The position numbers and the translations under genes are program-made. A stretch of DNA of 5,619 nt, taken from Prevotellaceae bacterium. GTDB taxonomy: Bacteria; Bacteroidota; Bacteroidia; Bacteroidales; UBA932. The stretch lies in NCBI GenBank assembly GCA_031289385.1, contig JAITPP010000275.1, positions 1-5,619 on the forward strand. The letters are read 5' to 3'. Positions within the stretch are counted from its first letter, which is position 1. Each line of letters starts with the position of its first letter. Under the pieces are notes generated by a model that saw only the letters and a list, made by a program, of their open reading frames with translations, was not told the origin of the DNA and made no database searches. This document shows positions 5,513-5,619 of the stretch, piece by piece.

Positions 5513-5619
5513 AAAGTTTGTCAAGTTTTTAAAGTTTATAAAGATTTAAGAATAAAAAAATCTGCGTAAATCTGTCGTATCTCTGCGTAATCTGCGTGCT
5601 TTTTCAAATCAACAACTAA
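5513..5619 (+). repeat. Composite intergenic repeat, copy 2 (reaches window end)
   Basis: This is a direct repeat of 5309-5439 with the same block order: AAAGTTTGTCAAG, AAGTTTTTAAAGTT, an A-run, ATCTGCGT-type units (5560-5598), then CAAATCAACAACTAA. It lacks the 9-base ATTATCAAG and part of the AT spacer. The ATCTGCGT units have drifted (ATCTGTCGT, ATCTCTGCGTA). The window ends exactly where copy 1 ends, so the repeat may continue into more copies beyond it. Confidence 0.8.

Overview
The window is AT-rich bacterial DNA that most likely comes from a member of the Bacteroidota, probably an uncultured Bacteroidales-type genome. Three things point there. Several genes are preceded by the Bacteroidota-type -7 element TAnnTTTG instead of a classical -10 box with a Shine-Dalgarno site. 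The lipoprotein signal ends in LLQSC. The metallo-hydrolase and the long three-domain Xaa-Pro aminopeptidase read like Bacteroidota versions of those families. This assignment is an inference from sequence style, not from a search.

Layout, left to right. (1) Positions 1-58 hold a fragment of a dispersed AT-rich repeat that reappears at the right end. (2) 59-817 (minus) encodes a PhnP-like metallo-beta-lactamase-fold hydrolase with its own -7 element. (3) 865-1174 is a divergent intergenic region with no gene that I can see. (4) 1219-1560 (plus) is an unrecognised 113-residue protein carrying a duplicated FPFxVDMT...MW motif. Its 3' end overlaps, tail to tail, the 3' end of (5) dinB, 1523-2581 (minus), DNA polymerase IV. 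(6) 2582-2790 contains short degenerate repeats and two back-to-back promoters. (7) 2791-3153 (plus) is a small lipoprotein gene that appears to be interrupted by a frame change at an A7 tract. A -1 frame continues openly to a TGA at 3348-3350, and a hairpin follows at once. (8) 3351-3512 is very AT-rich and carries a copy of the lipoprotein gene's start region and a palindrome near a candidate promoter. (9) 3513-5288 (plus) is a complete three-domain Xaa-Pro aminopeptidase. (10) 5289-5619 is non-coding and holds two direct copies of a composite repeat of roughly 110-130 bases.

The genes do not form an evident pathway. They look like independent housekeeping or accessory units, each with its own promoter: a phosphodiesterase-like hydrolase, a translesion polymerase, a surface or periplasmic lipoprotein, and a peptide-processing enzyme. 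I found no mobile element, CRISPR array, RNA gene or defence system. The points most worth following up are the frame-interrupted lipoprotein gene, the duplicated-motif protein overlapping dinB, and the dispersed 3' repeat family.
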